Origin: Ferriphaselus amnicola
GTDB lineage: Bacteria > Pseudomonadota > Gammaproteobacteria > Burkholderiales > Gallionellaceae
Assembly (NCBI RefSeq): GCF_000974685.2
Contig: NZ_AP018738.1
Location: 1,612,001-1,676,000, forward strand
Reading direction: 5' to 3'
DNA: 64,000 nucleotides
Shown here: piece by piece, positions 53,885 to 63,292 of the stretch
Layout of the letters: every line of letters starts with the position of its first letter
Position numbering within the stretch: position 1 is the stretch's first letter
The notes under the pieces: generated by a model
Databases searched by the model: none
Told to the model about the DNA's origin: nothing
Seen by the model: only the letters and a program-made list of their open reading frames with translations
Program-made: the position numbers and the translations under genes

Positions 53885-54823
53885 TCAAACTGTTCGGCTC
53901 AACTTTTCCACAAAACTCACTAACTCTTTTGCCAACGGAGCGACGATGGTCAGCGGCTCGCCGCTCAGAGGGTGGTTAAAACTGATCGAGTGGGCGTGTA
54001 GGAACATGCGTTTCAAGCCTTGCTTCATCAGTGTCTTGTTCAGAGCAAAGTCACCGTATTTGTCATCTCCTGCGATGGGGTAACCTAGATGAGAAAGGTG
54101 GACACGAATCTGATGAGTACGACCAGTCTTGAGCTCAGCTTCAAGTAAGGTGTAATCGCCGAATGATTGCTTGAGGTTGAACACGGTATGCGCCTGCTGG
54201 CCATCCTCGCGCACCATCACGCGCTTCTCGCCTTGTGGCGTATCAAATTTGTACAGCGGCAGTTTGACGTGCTGGCGTGCGTTCTTCCAGTCGCCCACGA
54301 CCAGAGTCAAATAGCGCTTGTCGCTATTGCCCTCTCGCATGATCTCGTGCATCGCGGTCAGCGCGGAACGCTTCTTGGCGATGAGCAACACGCCAGAGGT
54401 CTCTCGATCCAATCGGTGTACCAACTCCAGAAATTTTGCTTCCGGCCTAGCACGACGCAGTTGCTCGATGACACCGAAGCTGACTCCACTGCCACCATGC
54501 ACCGCAGTACCGGCAGGCTTGTCGATGACCAGCAGCGCGTCATCCTCGAACACGATGGGAAATTCATTGGATGGCACGAAGGCCTCGACCTCCGCACGCG
54601 CAGCCACGCGCACCGGCGGAATGCGCAGCAAGTCGCCGAGTTGCAGCCGATAAGTCTGATCTATACGCTTCTTATTGACGCGAACTTCGCCTCGCAGAAT
54701 GCGATAGATATGACTCTTCGGCACGCCCTTGAGATGGCGGATCAGGAAGTTGTCGATACGTTGCCCCGCCCCGCCTTCATCGACTTCAACGAAGGTGACA
54801 GATTCTTTGCTTAACTGGTTCAT
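53885..54823 (-). CDS. rluC: 23S rRNA pseudouridine synthase RluC
   Basis: 312 aa from MNQLSKESVTFVEVDEGGAG, with the N-terminal S4 domain (RIDNFLIRHLKGVPKSHIYR). The catalytic Asp is in HRLDRETSGVLL (about residue 145), and GRTHQIRVHLSHLGYPI is present. It modifies three uridines in 23S rRNA. Divergent from rne, the usual arrangement. Confidence 0.95.
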   Translation of the reverse strand: MNQLSKESVTFVEVDEGGAGQRIDNFLIRHLKGVPKSHIYRILRGEVRVNKKRIDQTYRLQLGDLLRIPPVRVAARAEVEAFVPSNEFPIVFEDDALLVIDKPAGTAVHGGSGVSFGVIEQLRRARPEAKFLELVHRLDRETSGVLLIAKKRSALTAMHEIMREGNSDKRYLTLVVGDWKNARQHVKLPLYKFDTPQGEKRVMVREDGQQAHTVFNLKQSFGDYTLLEAELKTGRTHQIRVHLSHLGYPIAGDDKYGDFALNKTLMKQGLKRMFLHAHSISFNHPLSGEPLTIVAPLAKELVSFVEKLSRTV

Positions 54824-55250
54824 ATTGAATATACTCGCGGCTCGCGTTACGGTAGCGGCACGAGACGAGAGGCGCAACCTCCGTCCCGATGACCCGGCAA
54901 CACGTTGCCTTCGCTCCCGCGCCCCCGGTTAATGTCTCTCACCGGATGGTAAGCCCCCGATGAAACGCCCCGATGGAACCATCTCTTGGCGTGCTCCGCA
55001 GTGGAGCAAGTCGGCAGCTTCCCGTAAAAGCAGTGATGGTAATTGATTTACGCGCTCAAAGCACTGCGGAATTTTAGTGATGTCGCACACATAATCGCGA
55101 CATCAGTTTTGACATAACTACTCAGAGCTCCAGATTTGAACCGCCTTCGGCCCACATTACAACTTGCTGATAGCAATAAAGATTTTCTGGCGCGCGGTTA
55201 ACCGCGTGTAGCAGTGTCCTGCCCGTGTCAGAGCGCGGGAGAGAATAAAA
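54824..55250 (+). other. rluC-rne intergenic region, long structured rne leader
   Basis: 427 bp without a gene, GC-rich, with several self-complementary stretches. It holds the promoters of both divergent genes. In other proteobacteria RNase E limits its own synthesis through a long structured 5' leader; the size fits such a leader but no conserved element could be matched. Confidence 0.5.
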
Positions 55251-57854
55251 ATGAAACGTATGCTGTTCAATGCGACACAGCCGGAAGAACTCCGTGTCGC
55301 CATTGTTGACGGTCAGAAGCTGATCGATCTCGACATTGAAACTGCCGGTAAAGAGCAACGCAAAAGCAATATCTACAAAGCCACGATCACTCGCATCGAG
55401 CCTAGCCTAGAAGCCTGTTTCGTCGAATACGGCGGCACCCGCCACGGCTTTCTCCCCTTCAAGGAAGTCGCTCCTCAATTCTATCAACCTGGTGTCACTG
55501 GGCGACCTTCCATCAAAGAAGCACTGAAAGAAGGCCAGGAGTTACTGGTTCAAGTAGAAAAGGACGAGCGCGGCAACAAGGGTGCGGCACTAACCACCTA
55601 CATCAGCCTAGCCGGCCGATATATCGTGTTGATGCCGAACAACCCCAGCGGCGGCGGCGTTTCACGCCGAGTCGAAGGCGAAGACCGCAACGAGCTGCGC
55701 GAAGTTTTGAGCCACCTCGAAGTGCCGCAAGGCATGAGTATCATCGCTCGCACCGCAGGTATCGGTCGCAACGAAGAGGAACTCCAGTGGGACTTGAACT
55801 ACCTCAAGCAGCTGTGGGATGCCATCGAAGGCGCCGCCAACAGTGAGAAAGCACCCTCACTGATCTATCTAGAAAGCAGCTTGGTAGTTCGCGCCATCCG
55901 CGATTACTTCCACCCCGAGATCGGTGAGATTCTGATCGATACCGACGACATCTTCCAGCAAGCACAAGCTTTCATGGGCACAGTGATGCCAGCCAACGTG
56001 AACCGCATCAAGCGCTATCACGATGACGTGCCACTGTTCTCACGTTTCCAGATCGAACACCAGATCGAGTCCGCACACGCCCGTCAGGTCAACCTGCCGT
56101 CCGGCGGCGCCATCGTGATCGACCACACCGAAGCGTTGACGGCCATCGACATCAACTCGGCGCGTGCTACACGTGGCAGCGATATCGAGACCACCGCGAC
56201 CAATACCAATCTGGAAGCGGCTGACGAGATCGCACGTCAATTGCGTCTGCGCGACTTGGGCGGCCTGATCGTGATCGATTTCATCGACATGGAATCGAGC
56301 AAGAACCAGCGCGAAGTCGAGAACCGTTTGCGCGATGCGCTGCGTTACGACCGTGCCCGCGTCCAGACCGGCAAGATCTCACGTTTCGGCCTGTTGGAAC
56401 TGTCGCGTCAGCGCTTGCAACCCAGCCTGAGCGAGCTATCCTACACGCCCTGCCCGCGCTGTAACGGCATCGGCCACATCCGTGGCACCGAGTCATCCGC
56501 GTTGCACATCCTGCGCATCATTCAGGAAGAGGCGATGAAGGACGGCAGCGCCGCCATTCACGTACAAGTTCCGGTCGATGTCGCCACGTTCTTGCTCAAC
56601 GAAAAGCGCGCCGATATCCATCGCATCGAGTCGCGCCTGCGCGTCAACGTCACGCTCATTCCCAACCCGCACATGGAAACGCCGCACTACAGCGTCACCC
56701 GTCTGCGCCAGGACGATCTGACTGGTGATGTGCTGCAAGCAAGCTATAAACTGGTGGAAAAACCGGAAGAAGAGTCTTCGGTAAAATCCGCGCAGGAGGC
56801 CAAGGCCGTGCGTGCGCAGGCTGCCGTGCAAGGCATCACTCCCGCACAACCCGCGCCAGTACATATCGAGCCAGTAGCGCCGGTGGCTGCCGCGACCAAG
56901 CAATCGTCCATCTTTGGCAAGCTGTTTGGCTGGCTGACCGGCGATAAGGCTGAAGCTACGGTAGAAGAAAAACCAGCCGAAGAGAAACCGCGCAACGCCC
57001 AGCCACGCCGCGAGCGTGAAGGTAATCGCGACGGTGGCCGTGGTCGCAACAACCGCAATCGTCGTGACCGTGATGATGCACCTCGTGGTGAGCGCACTGA
57101 AAAGCCTGCCGAAAAACCGGCACGTCAGGAAGCTTCCAAGCCTGCTGAAACCCCCAGCGAACGTCCAGCCCGCGAGCCACGCCCACCGCGTGAGCCACGT
57201 CCGCCACGTGAGCCGCGTCAACCTCGCCCGGTGCCAGAACAAGCTGTCGCCGTAACCGAGGAAGTCGTTGTGGCCGCCGGCCCCGAAGCAAGTACCGAGC
57301 AAGCCACCGAGAACGGCGGCCGTGAAGCTGCTCGTCGTCGTGGCCGTCGCGGTGGTCGCCGTGAACGCGAACGTCGTGAGCAACAAACAGGCGAGAACGG
57401 TGAGAGCACGGTCATAAGCGAAGCCGTCGCAGTTGCTGAAACGGCGGAAGTCGTATCGACTCAACCAGAAGTTACTGAGCAAAAAGCTGAAGTTAGTGCC
57501 GTCATAGTTGAGGCTACCGAAGTCTCAGCACAGCCTACTACTGCTGTTGCCAGCACGGCTGAAGCAATGCCAGCGGTCGTCGTCGAAACAGCTACCATCG
57601 CTGTAGAGGCACCCGTCGTTGTCGAGACCGAAACCGTTGCTGAGAAACCTTCTGCTCCGAAAAAGGCTATCAAACCAGCGCAACCCGCTAGCGAACTGAT
57701 TCAGATCGAAACCGATCCGATCAAGCGTACTACCGTGGTTGAACCGGCTCCAGTGGACGTTCCCCGCGCTGCGAATCGCCGTCGTTCCCGCCCACGCGAA
57801 GTGTTCGAGGAAACCGGTCCATTACAACTCGTGGAAACCCGCTCGCCTAAGTAA
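55251..57854 (+). CDS. rne: Ribonuclease E
   Basis: 867 aa. The S1 domain (about residues 37-118) is followed by the catalytic region with the two acidic metal ligands in [16 protein letters not shown] (about 300) and [11 protein letters not shown] (about 345). The Zn-link is [12 protein letters not shown] (about 400). After about residue 540 comes an amphipathic stretch [13 protein letters not shown], probably the membrane anchor, then a long disordered scaffold rich in Arg and Pro with repeated RPPREPR. It governs mRNA decay and rRNA/tRNA processing. Confidence 0.97.
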   Translation: MKRMLFNATQPEELRVAIVDGQKLIDLDIETAGKEQRKSNIYKATITRIEPSLEACFVEYGGTRHGFLPFKEVAPQFYQPGVTGRPSIKEALKEGQELLVQVEKDERGNKGAALTTYISLAGRYIVLMPNNPSGGGVSRRVEGEDRNELREVLSHLEVPQGMSIIARTAGIGRNEEELQWDLNYLKQLWDAIEGAANSEKAPSLIYLESSLVVRAIRDYFHPEIGEILIDTDDIFQQAQAFMGTVMPANVNRIKRYHDDVPLFSRFQIEHQIESAHARQVNLPSGGAIVIDHTEALTAIDINSARATRGSDIETTATNTNLEAADEIARQLRLRDLGGLIVIDFIDMESSKNQREVENRLRDALRYDRARVQTGKISRFGLLELSRQRLQPSLSELSYTPCPRCNGIGHIRGTESSALHILRIIQEEAMKDGSAAIHVQVPVDVATFLLNEKRADIHRIESRLRVNVTLIPNPHMETPHYSVTRLRQDDLTGDVLQASYKLVEKPEEESSVKSAQEAKAVRAQAAVQGITPAQPAPVHIEPVAPVAAATKQSSIFGKLFGWLTGDKAEATVEEKPAEEKPRNAQPRREREGNRDGGRGRNNRNRRDRDDAPRGERTEKPAEKPARQEASKPAETPSERPAREPRPPREPRPPREPRQPRPVPEQAVAVTEEVVVAAGPEASTEQATENGGREAARRRGRRGGRRERERREQQTGENGESTVISEAVAVAETAEVVSTQPEVTEQKAEVSAVIVEATEVSAQPTTAVASTAEAMPAVVVETATIAVEAPVVVETETVAEKPSAPKKAIKPAQPASELIQIETDPIKRTTVVEPAPVDVPRAANRRRSRPREVFEETGPLQLVETRSPK

Positions 57855-57918
57855 CTAGCAGCCATCACGTCGGCCTCAACTAAGCAAATGCTCTAATCAA
57901 GCCAGCGCTTAGAAAGCC

Positions 57919-57958
57919 TAAGAGAAGCCCATCAAGTATCGATGGGCTTCTCTCTTTT
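57919..57958 (+). terminator. rne terminator
   Basis: Stem AGAGAAGCCCATC / GATGGGCTTCTCT with a seven-base loop followed by CTTTT. Confidence 0.85.
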
Positions 57959-57966
57959 GACTGCTA

Positions 57967-57994
57967 ACAAAGCCCCCACTTGATGAGGGCTTTG
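57967..57994. terminator. Second hairpin after rne
   Basis: ACAAAGCCC / GGGCTTTGT stem nine bases downstream of the first terminator; a back-up stop or an element of the next gene's upstream region. Confidence 0.6.
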
Positions 57995-58131
57995 TGATTC
58001 AATGGGTCAGGTAGGAACCAGTGAGTGCTCTCAGCCTCTACATTTTCTAGCCTCTTCATTCGCCGTAGAGTGCACCAATTTTCTTAAACGACGTTGCTGC
58101 TTTGCAGCATCCATTAAACAGTGGTGACTTC

Positions 58132-58734
58132 ATGCTTCCATTCAAATCAGCTCAGTGTCTGCGCGTGCTGAAGCAATGCGCTTTTTCCATCTTGCTGCTT
58201 CCCCCCCTAGTAATGGCACAACCACTCGATACCGTCCCACACGTCGATCTCAATCGCTATTTGGGCAAGTGGTACGAGATTGCCAGCATCCCTCAGTATT
58301 TCCAACGTCAATGCGTACGAGATGTTTCTGCTGAATATGCCGCAGCAGGTGGCAATATCTCCGTCATCAATCGGTGCATTACCGCTAATGGCGAAACCAA
58401 GATAGCCCGAGGTCAGGCGCGTGTGGTGGATAAAGTCAGCCAAGCCAAGCTTGAGGTAACTTTCGTCAAATTATTTGGATGGCTATATTTGTTAGGCGGC
58501 GATTATTGGGTGATTGATTTGGCAGAGGACTATCGTTATGCGGTGGTTGGCCATCCCACTCTAAAATACGCGTGGATACTTGCTGCCAAACCGCAACTTT
58601 CAACAACTGATTTGGCCGGCATCGAAAGTCGCTTACAACAAAAGAATTACGACACATGTGGCATCTTGACCACGATACAAACGGGTGGCGCATCCGCCAA
58701 ACAGCCACTTTGCGAAGCCGTACGCGCGAAGTGA
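58132..58734 (+). CDS. Lipocalin (Blc-like)
   Basis: 200 aa from MLPFKSAQCLRVLKQC. A hydrophobic signal segment ends near VMAQ. The lipocalin signature YLGKWYEIASIPQYFQRQC follows, with the later strands DYWVIDLAEDYRYAVVGHP and the CGI near the C-terminus. Bacterial Blc proteins bind lipids at the outer membrane. This one has no lipobox Cys at the expected cleavage, so it may be secreted to the periplasm rather than lipidated. Confidence 0.88.
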   Translation: MLPFKSAQCLRVLKQCAFSILLLPPLVMAQPLDTVPHVDLNRYLGKWYEIASIPQYFQRQCVRDVSAEYAAAGGNISVINRCITANGETKIARGQARVVDKVSQAKLEVTFVKLFGWLYLLGGDYWVIDLAEDYRYAVVGHPTLKYAWILAAKPQLSTTDLAGIESRLQQKNYDTCGILTTIQTGGASAKQPLCEAVRAK

Positions 58735-58785
58735 GCAATAGTATCGACACCAGCAGCGCTGAATTGCAGAGTGCTAAATCTGCTC

Positions 58786-59697
58786 TTATGGGTACTCAAT
58801 ATCCTGCTCATTCCCCGCATAAAAGTCTTGCAGTTCGGTGAGCACGGTCTTGATTTTGATCTTCGAATATATTTTTTTGATTATGGTGCCTTTCAGCTCA
58901 TTCATGCGTTCGCGCAGAATAAGCTGAAATTCCGGTGGGACCCTGTTAAGAAGCTTTTCCCAGCTCACCTCTACATCGGGACGTACTTCGCGAGTCTTTT
59001 CGATCAAGCTCTCTATTGCACGCTGTGAAGTACGCGCAACGATTATCCCTTCACCGGATATTGCAAAGATGATGGCGATGGCAATAGCTGCATTCGCATC
59101 CAGTTCAGAGTCAATGATCGGCCCAGCCGAGTTATGCTTGCGCAGCCATTGCGCACAGTCGATGAGCTGCTTATTGCGTTTTCTTTCCAACATCGCATTC
59201 ATAAAGACCGTATCACCGTTCCAATTGGAGGCTGGGTCGGCGCTGCATACTTCCTTGAATATATCTTTAAGGTTGCGCTGCTGAATGAACGGGTCGTTGT
59301 CGAAATCAGAAATGAAGGCTACGTAAGGCAAGCCGGATAATTCCTTGATGTGGCGGAACCCCATCTGAAAGACATACTCCGCGCCGTGTTGCAGCAGAAA
59401 TGAAAGCTTTGCATCCTTGCCATCTGAAATGCCGGCTAAGCTAAGCCCAAGCGAGATGCAACCGACTGATAGTTGGAGTGCATCTTGGAGGCCGTCGGCG
59501 GTTCTATCATTGGTAAACTTCTTAGCGACCAGCACAGTGATGCCGCAAAGCGCATCAAACAATGTCTCAGCCACATCACTATTTCCCGCACGTTGTGCAA
59601 GCACCTCTAATGCTTGCACCAACTGAGGCGGGCGACTTTCGAACTGGGCGATTTGCATAATTTTGGTCAGCAACAGACTAGGAGAATATGTCGTCAC
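58786..59697 (-). CDS. Conserved-looking hypothetical protein, last gene of J-domain cluster
   Basis: 303 aa, GTG start at 59697 overlapping the previous stop by 20 bases; an internal ATG at 59659 is an alternative. Mostly helical, one hydrophobic stretch near residue 205 (AAIAIAIIFAISGEGIIVA), and a charged C-terminal tail. No known motif. It is the fourth gene of a cluster that starts with a J-domain protein, so it may be a client or partner of that co-chaperone. Confidence 0.6.
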   Translation of the reverse strand: MTTYSPSLLLTKIMQIAQFESRPPQLVQALEVLAQRAGNSDVAETLFDALCGITVLVAKKFTNDRTADGLQDALQLSVGCISLGLSLAGISDGKDAKLSFLLQHGAEYVFQMGFRHIKELSGLPYVAFISDFDNDPFIQQRNLKDIFKEVCSADPASNWNGDTVFMNAMLERKRNKQLIDCAQWLRKHNSAGPIIDSELDANAAIAIAIIFAISGEGIIVARTSQRAIESLIEKTREVRPDVEVSWEKLLNRVPPEFQLILRERMNELKGTIIKKIYSKIKIKTVLTELQDFYAGNEQDIEYP

Positions 59698-60487
59698 CCA
59701 AACTTGGGCGGCGTCCTTTTTTTGCAGTGCTCAGCGACTTGCTCGGCACCTGTTTGCGCAGACGTTGCAATAACTGTTTGGTCGAGCGGCTAATGGCAAA
59801 CTCATGTCCACGATCTTCGTCGTCTTCATCCTCCTCATCACCCTCACTCGGCTCACGCCAAGCCTTTAATTGAGTCTCGCTAGGTACCCAGTCGGGAAAT
59901 AGCTCGAACACTACACGCCCCCATGCCTCCTCATCAGCATGAGCAATCTCTAGCGCAAGTGGTGTAACGTCGTGATCCGAAGTCGTATGGCCGATGCGGC
60001 TCACGCCAAGATTATGGATATCATTGGCAATCTCGATGAATTCCTCGGTCGCTGTCGAGAACAACACGGCAAACGCCGTTGTACCCCAGTCAGTCGATAA
60101 TGCTTCATGGATGAGTTCAGCACGTCGCTCTACGTCATCGCTAGAAAATATGACGCCGTGAATGTGTGCGAACAGCGATTCAGCCAATGCCTCCGGCTCA
60201 TCCTCGATCTTATCGTCATCCCAAGAGGCAGCAAAATAAGCCAAACTCTCCGCCCATGCCTTGGCCGGAATGAGCAGCGTCGCTAAAGACAGCTTCCCGC
60301 CATCATAGGAGGAAAGGTGTAGTGAGGCTACTTGCGGCTCCATTGTGTTGAGCACCTCGACGACAGCAAGGTCTCCGAATTTCTCAGCCGTCTCGTTGAT
60401 GGCCGCTTCAGCATGGTCTGCCGAGCCTGCCAATACCAGTTCGGTGATCTGAAGTTGTATAGCTGGCAGGTTCTTCGTATCAGGCAT
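59678..60487 (-). CDS. Hypothetical protein, third gene of J-domain cluster
   Basis: 269 aa from MPDTKNLPAIQLQITELVLA, overlapping the upstream stop by about eight bases. Helical N-terminal part, an acidic linker (EGDEEDEDDEDRG, about 220-232) and a basic C-terminus. I find no family. Overlaps on both sides suggest the cluster is translated as a unit. Confidence 0.6.
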   Translation of the reverse strand: MPDTKNLPAIQLQITELVLAGSADHAEAAINETAEKFGDLAVVEVLNTMEPQVASLHLSSYDGGKLSLATLLIPAKAWAESLAYFAASWDDDKIEDEPEALAESLFAHIHGVIFSSDDVERRAELIHEALSTDWGTTAFAVLFSTATEEFIEIANDIHNLGVSRIGHTTSDHDVTPLALEIAHADEEAWGRVVFELFPDWVPSETQLKAWREPSEGDEEDEDDEDRGHEFAISRSTKQLLQRLRKQVPSKSLSTAKKGRRPSLGDDIFS

Positions 60488-61001
60488 TCTCGTCTCCGCG
60501 CGCATCGAACAGATGCTCTATATTTTCACCTGCCGCCATTTGATCTTCATCCTCATCGTTGGCCTCGTTCTTATCTTCCTCAGCTTTCAACGCATCAAGA
60601 GAGTGATCCTCGTCTGACCAGCGCTTACCATTCTTGAACAAGAACGCGGTGATGATCGCCTTGCGGGCCAACTCAGGATTCGAGGTAATCACCGCCGCCA
60701 AGGCATCAGCAGCAGTCTTGTCAGCGCATGAGACCATCTTCGCGATCTTAGCCGCGTCGCCTTCGTCGTATTGCTGACCACCTTGCAACAAACCAGCGGC
60801 ATCATCAAACTGCAAATGGTCAACCAAAGCAAAGCTCAACAGATTCACATCGTCAATCTCGCTGCCATTAGCGAATTCACTGAGCAATGAGTTGATAACG
60901 CGCTGATAGTTCTTACGGTCAGGCGGCTCGCCCAACGTATCTTCGATCTGGATGCCCAGCTCACGTGATTGATAAGCGAATTCGGGGTGGATTCTTTTCA
61001 T
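60480..61001 (-). CDS. Hypothetical protein, second gene of J-domain cluster
   Basis: 173 aa from MKRIHPEFAYQSRELGIQIE, overlapping the J-domain stop region closely. Helical, with a very acidic C-terminal tail (EDKNEANDEDEDQ). A short acidic tail of this kind is common in proteins that interact with chaperones or basic partners. No motif to name it. Confidence 0.6.
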   Translation of the reverse strand: MKRIHPEFAYQSRELGIQIEDTLGEPPDRKNYQRVINSLLSEFANGSEIDDVNLLSFALVDHLQFDDAAGLLQGGQQYDEGDAAKIAKMVSCADKTAADALAAVITSNPELARKAIITAFLFKNGKRWSDEDHSLDALKAEEDKNEANDEDEDQMAAGENIEHLFDARGDENA

Positions 61002-61018
61002 AACTCTCTTCTGGCTGA

Positions 61019-61318
61019 TTATCGGTCTTGATTCTGCAATTGAATTCCACAGCGCGTGAATAGTGATTTCCACAAGTTCTGCGCTTCACTCTCTGGATCA
61101 ATGACAATACGATTATTGAGGCTGCTGTTATATTCAGCTCGCTTCTTCGGGTCGGACAGTAGCTCATACGCTCGCTTAATAGCGTTGAAACGGACTTCAG
61201 CGTTGGGGTTAGGATTCCTGTCTGGGTGGTGGCGCATGGCCAACGCACGGTAAGCTTTTTTGATGTCGTCGGTGGAGGCTGTCGGCGACACGCCAAGAAT
61301 AGTGTAGGGATTTTCCAA
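61019..61318 (-). CDS. J-domain (DnaJ-like) protein
   Basis: 99 aa. The J domain fills the first 65 residues: [20 protein letters not shown], then RHHPDRNPN with the essential HPD, and [20 protein letters not shown]. There are no Gly/Phe, zinc or C-terminal peptide-binding parts. It should recruit an Hsp70 to a specific client, perhaps one of the three proteins encoded just downstream. Confidence 0.9.
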   Translation of the reverse strand: MENPYTILGVSPTASTDDIKKAYRALAMRHHPDRNPNPNAEVRFNAIKRAYELLSDPKKRAEYNSSLNNRIVIDPESEAQNLWKSLFTRCGIQLQNQDR

Positions 61319-61681
61319 TGAGTTCCTCCTGCGAGCGCGGCATTTTACCTACTTAGCACCGGCTGGTGTAGATAGTATTAACGCTCCCATCCCACCACGT
61401 AACCATTGGGAAGCACAACGCGCAACAAAATCTCAAATTGCAGGGGCTCGAAGCATGGAGAGTTACCCTCCATGCGACAGCGATTCAAGGTCTAGAGAAT
61501 GGAAAATATTAGCCCCTAAGAACAGCGAGGTGCTAGCCAAAAACTGACTAGCACCTCGCAACTCAAGCGACTCAACCAACAATGAGGTGGCTTCTGCGAC
61601 CTACTGCATGAATAGGGCTCAGTACGCCATCCTATATCGCAAATCAGCGCCTAGAGTGAAAGTTGAACGCACCTACTCGAG
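61319..61681. other. Intergenic region with a terminator-like hairpin
   Basis: 363 bp without a gene. A long perfect hairpin, GCGAGGTGCTAG / CTAGCACCTCGC (61525-61559), would end the transcript of the exported-protein gene to its right. Confidence 0.6.
61525..61559 (-). terminator. Hairpin after the exported-protein gene
   Basis: A 12-bp stem with an 11-base loop and no strong T run; probably a terminator or mRNA-stabilising stem. Confidence 0.6.
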
Positions 61682-62101
61682 TTAATGACCAACATAATAG
61701 GTACCGCTTCCGTACCCTCGGCTGATCTCAGATGAGGTGTAGCCTCTGTATTCGCCGGACTTGCTCTTCGCTGCGGCCACGTCATCGGCAATACCTACCA
61801 AGTCCTTGCGACCGGCTGACAGTTTCTTGGCGCGATCAAGCACGTCATCAGTTGCTCCGCTTTGTGCAGGAGTGCTGGCTGCTTCAGCCCCGAGGTTCTT
61901 TTGCAACTTGGCTGCGACAATCAGCAACAATGGATCCTTACGGGCATCACCCAATGCGATCAGTTTATTCGCCAGATCCATCTGCTCAATCACCGCCGGA
62001 GAAGGCGCAGCATCCTTTTTTGCATCCTCGGCCAAAGCCAGATTGATGCCACCCACCAACAGTACGCCTGCCACACCGACACCTGCCAATACTTTGTTCA
62101 T
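61682..62101 (-). CDS. Small exported protein of unknown function
   Basis: 139 aa. A clear signal peptide (MNKVLAGVGVAGVLLVGGIN, cleaved after LALA), then a helical body (ANKLIALGDARKDPLLLIVA), an Ala/Thr-rich linker, and a Gly/Tyr-rich tail ending GYGSGTYYVGH. No family recognised. Probably periplasmic. GGAG-type site before the ATG. Confidence 0.75.
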   Translation of the reverse strand: MNKVLAGVGVAGVLLVGGINLALAEDAKKDAAPSPAVIEQMDLANKLIALGDARKDPLLLIVAAKLQKNLGAEAASTPAQSGATDDVLDRAKKLSAGRKDLVGIADDVAAAKSKSGEYRGYTSSEISRGYGSGTYYVGH

Positions 62102-62619
62102 TTGTATTCTCCTTCGGGATAATTAAGATGAGCAAGTCGCTCACAGCTGTTAAGACGCAGCCTAATGAAAAATGTCAGGACTGCATCAGGCTTTCTTAAA
62201 AGCATCTGAAAGCTTGAACGCAAGTTTACTCACAATTCCCTACGGCAACATCCCCTATTTAGCGAGCAAGCGGAGGAGAGTCTGAGGTAAGTGAGGAAAC
62301 CATTGCGGAATTCTGTGGCATTCACGCGGCTCAATGACAGGCACTACATGGATGCGCTGAATTTGATTGCGAATGAGAGCAAGATATCGAATACCAATCT
62401 CGAAATGTTGTTCCGAGAAAAAGCCGAGTTCCTTCCAATCGCCTTCAAAAGGAAAATGGGCTAGACCATTTCTGATCTAACCCATTGTTTTATTGGTGCG
62501 CCGGAACTGATGAATCTGGGCACTGGGAAGCAGCAATCCCACTTCCATAAATAACTTGAGACGCGAACCGACACGGCCTAAAGATTCAATATATTTATTC
62601 GAATCCTAGGCCTTCGCCA
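62102..62619. other. Intergenic region with a short open frame
   Basis: 518 bp. A 57-codon frame on the plus strand at 62291-62464 is followed by an imperfect hairpin with a T run (62453-62505), so it may be the tail of a degraded gene. The remainder shows no gene. Confidence 0.4.
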
Positions 62620-62895
62620 TTAATAAACCACATCGTGGTCACCGACATTGATGGGGATAATTTTCTCCTCCTGAATCAGTAATTCCAGCGTAATCCGATA
62701 CGATAAATTGATAGAAACAGAATAAACACCTTGCAGCTTTCCATTCAATCCATGCAATCGCAGTGACGGGTGGAACGGATTCGCTTCGAGGAGTTGTAAG
62801 GTTTTAAGGTATTGCTGGCGTAAGTCAGGGTGCTTCTTCAACCAATGCACCGCACGTCTGGTGTAGGCATCGGTGAATACCAACGCATAACTCAT
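62620..62895 (-). CDS. RelE/YafQ-like toxin
   Basis: 91 aa in the RelE/ParE fold: FTDAYTRRAVHWLKKHPDLR, NPFHPSLRLHGLNGKLQGVYS and the terminal YRITLELL...IPINVGDHDVVY. Most relatives cut ribosome-bound mRNA. Its start overlaps the antitoxin stop by four bases. Confidence 0.85.
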   Translation of the reverse strand: MSYALVFTDAYTRRAVHWLKKHPDLRQQYLKTLQLLEANPFHPSLRLHGLNGKLQGVYSVSINLSYRITLELLIQEEKIIPINVGDHDVVY

Positions 62896-63155
62896 ACCAA
62901 CTTATCCAGCCTTGATAAGTGAGCGTCAGCCGACTCTTCTACAACACGCCCAGCTTTGATGTCGGCACGCGTTTCCGCCAATGCAGCATCCAACTCGCAC
63001 TCACGCAGGTAATTATATTGGGCGATATCCATCACCACAAATCGATCCTTCCCACGTACTGATACAACCGCCTCTGAGTGCAAGGCAAGCATGGCTTCGA
63101 TTGCGGCCACCCCTTTTGTCTTCAATTCATTGGCACTGATATGTGACATGTTCAA
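62892..63155 (-). CDS. Phd/YefM-like antitoxin
   Basis: 87 aa. The N-terminus MSHISANELKTKGVAAIEAM and the strand VSVRGKDRFVVMDIAQYNYL fit a Phd/YefM-type fold; an acidic helical tail follows for toxin binding. Operon order antitoxin-toxin is standard. The family call is moderate. Confidence 0.75.
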   Translation of the reverse strand: MNMSHISANELKTKGVAAIEAMLALHSEAVVSVRGKDRFVVMDIAQYNYLRECELDAALAETRADIKAGRVVEESADAHLSRLDKLV

Positions 63156-63292
63156 CTCCTAGGTAATACGATTGAGAAAGCATTCAACCACACTCTATAT
63201 CGCACTGTAAAGCAGCCAATTCACAATAAGCTTGCGCAAGTCGCTGGGAGCGCCACCGAATACATTTGCTTTCTTGCCTAAACCGGATTGAC

